From Calidifontibacillus oryziterrae (GTDB lineage Bacteria; Bacillota; Bacilli; Bacillales; Bacillaceae_J): 50,563 bases of DNA. The translations under genes and the position numbers were made by a program. The notes below the pieces were generated by a model. That model made no database searches. It had not been told where the DNA came from and was given only the letters and a program-made list of their open reading frames with translations. Where the stretch lies: NCBI RefSeq assembly GCF_000331575.1, contig NZ_ANOK01000009.1:1-50563 (forward strand), in the 5' to 3' direction. Below, in pieces: positions 50,085 through 50,563 of the stretch; the first letter of the stretch is position 1; every line of letters starts with the position of its first letter.

Positions 50085-50336
50085 AAAAGTTTTATCCAGG
50101 TGTTATTATTTACGGTGAATCAAAGATTGAAGAAAAGAAATTTGAAAGAAATCTGATAGAAGCTTTGTATTTTATCAAGACAACTTAATTAAATTATTAG
50201 TTAAATGGGGCGTATTTTCTTAGGAATTATAATAAGTGTACGATTTGGTGGAAATACTAATCACGATTCCTAAGAGATTGCCCTTTAAATATGTTTTATT
50301 AAATAAGGTGCAAAATAGATAAATCACACTTTTTTG
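50085..50336. other. Non-coding spacer between lysS and the rRNA promoters
   Basis: No reading frame with a ribosome binding site is visible. One 9-bp inverted repeat, CTTAGGAAT (50219-50227) and ATTCCTAAG (50266-50274), could form a hairpin with a 38-base loop. There is no T run after it. The hairpin just after the lysS stop (GGATTAAAA/TTTTATCC, about 50079-50098) also lacks a T tail. Confidence 0.4.
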
Positions 50337-50365
50337 TTGACACTAATGAAACAAAGTGATATATT
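50337..50365 (+). promoter_or_regulatory. Upstream SigA promoter of the presumed rRNA operon (P1)
   Basis: TTGACA (50337-50342) and TATATT (50360-50365) are 17 bp apart. Tandem promoters after lysS fit the B. subtilis layout, in which an rRNA operon follows lysS. The 16S gene itself is outside the window. Confidence 0.7.
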
Positions 50366-50404
50366 GTAAAGGTCGCTGTTTTAAACTGGACATAGGAAAC
50401 TCGG

Positions 50405-50497
50405 TGACTTCCACGAAATTTCGTGGTAACATCATAACTGTCGCCGCCAAAAGGTAGCGAAAAGAAAACTTATTAAAAGTTGTTGACTTCCACGAAA
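50405..50497 (+). repeat. Direct repeat and palindrome between the two rRNA-type promoters
   Basis: TGACTTCCACGAAA occurs exactly at 50405-50418 and at 50484-50497. The first copy is part of a perfect 16-bp palindrome, CCACGAAATTTCGTGG (50411-50426). The second copy overlaps the P2 -35 element. Confidence 0.7.
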
Positions 50498-50511
50498 CTA
50501 AATGATATGAT
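50483..50511 (+). promoter_or_regulatory. Downstream SigA promoter of the presumed rRNA operon (P2)
   Basis: TTGACT (50483-50488) and TATGAT (50506-50511) are 17 bp apart. After it comes a small hairpin (CGCT/AGCG, 50521-50535) and TGCTTTTGAG (50551-50560), which loosely resembles the rRNA antitermination boxA. The window ends in this leader. Confidence 0.68.
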
Positions 50512-50563
50512 AGATTTTGACGCTGGAGATAAGCGACATCGTAACATTTTTGCTTTTGAGAAG

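Overview
The window is a core chromosomal stretch of a low-GC, endospore-forming Firmicute of the family Bacillaceae. The case rests on gene content and order. From left to right the genes follow the origin-proximal Bacillus subtilis order csfB-yaaO-tmk-holB-ricT-yabA-trmN6-yazA-rsmI-abrB-metG-tatD-yabE-rnmV-ksgA-yabG-veg-sspF-ispE-purR-ridA-spoVG-glmU-prs-ctc-pth-fin-mfd-spoVT-yabM-yabN-rqcP-yabP-yabQ-divIC-yabR-tRNA(Met)-tRNA(Glu)-spoIIE-yabS-yabT-tilS-hpt-ftsH-coaX-hslO-cysK-pabA-folP-folB-folK-dusB-lysS, ending in the promoter region of what should be an rRNA operon. Only abrB is on the minus strand. I cannot assign a species; closeness to B. subtilis is by family, not identity.

Layout. 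1-7100: forespore regulator Gin, a PLP decarboxylase-family protein, thymidylate kinase, the clamp-loader subunit HolB, RicT, the initiation regulator YabA and RNA-modification genes. 7100-12000: abrB with a Spo0A-type control region, divergent metG, tatD and the cell-wall protein YabE. 12100-18600: rRNA maturation and methylation (rnmV, ksgA), spore genes (yabG, sspF), veg with tandem strong promoters, ispE, purR-ridA and a SigH-type spoVG promoter. 18600-27200: glmU-prs-ctc-pth-fin-mfd-spoVT. 27300-33000: flippase, MazG, RqcP, the yabP-yabQ spore-coat pair, divIC and S1 protein YabR. 33100-37900: two tRNAs, spoIIE, yabS and kinase yabT. 37900-50100: tilS-hpt-ftsH, coaX-hslO-cysK, a reduced folate cluster, dusB and lysS. 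The end carries tandem SigA promoters as in rRNA operons.

Sporulation is well represented: SigF, SigG, SigH and Spo0A-type control sites can be read directly next to the genes expected to use them. 

I see no prophage, insertion sequence with a transposase, CRISPR array, defence island or foreign gene block, and I do not claim a new protein system. The least explained material is between genes: (i) a nested, strongly folded 118-nt element between ctc and pth; (ii) a 124-bp-period duplication of part of a long palindromic repeat between rqcP and yabP; (iii) a 350-bp odd-composition block between veg and sspF with possible shorter relatives elsewhere; (iv) a GGGGTCAGG/GGCACC repeat near both position 1 and position 30,500. 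Also notable are genes missing from the usual order: xpaC-yaaN, darA-yaaR, yacD, pabB, pabC and yazB. Several CDS starts are set downstream of the longest reading frame because a promoter or ribosome binding site falls inside the extension.
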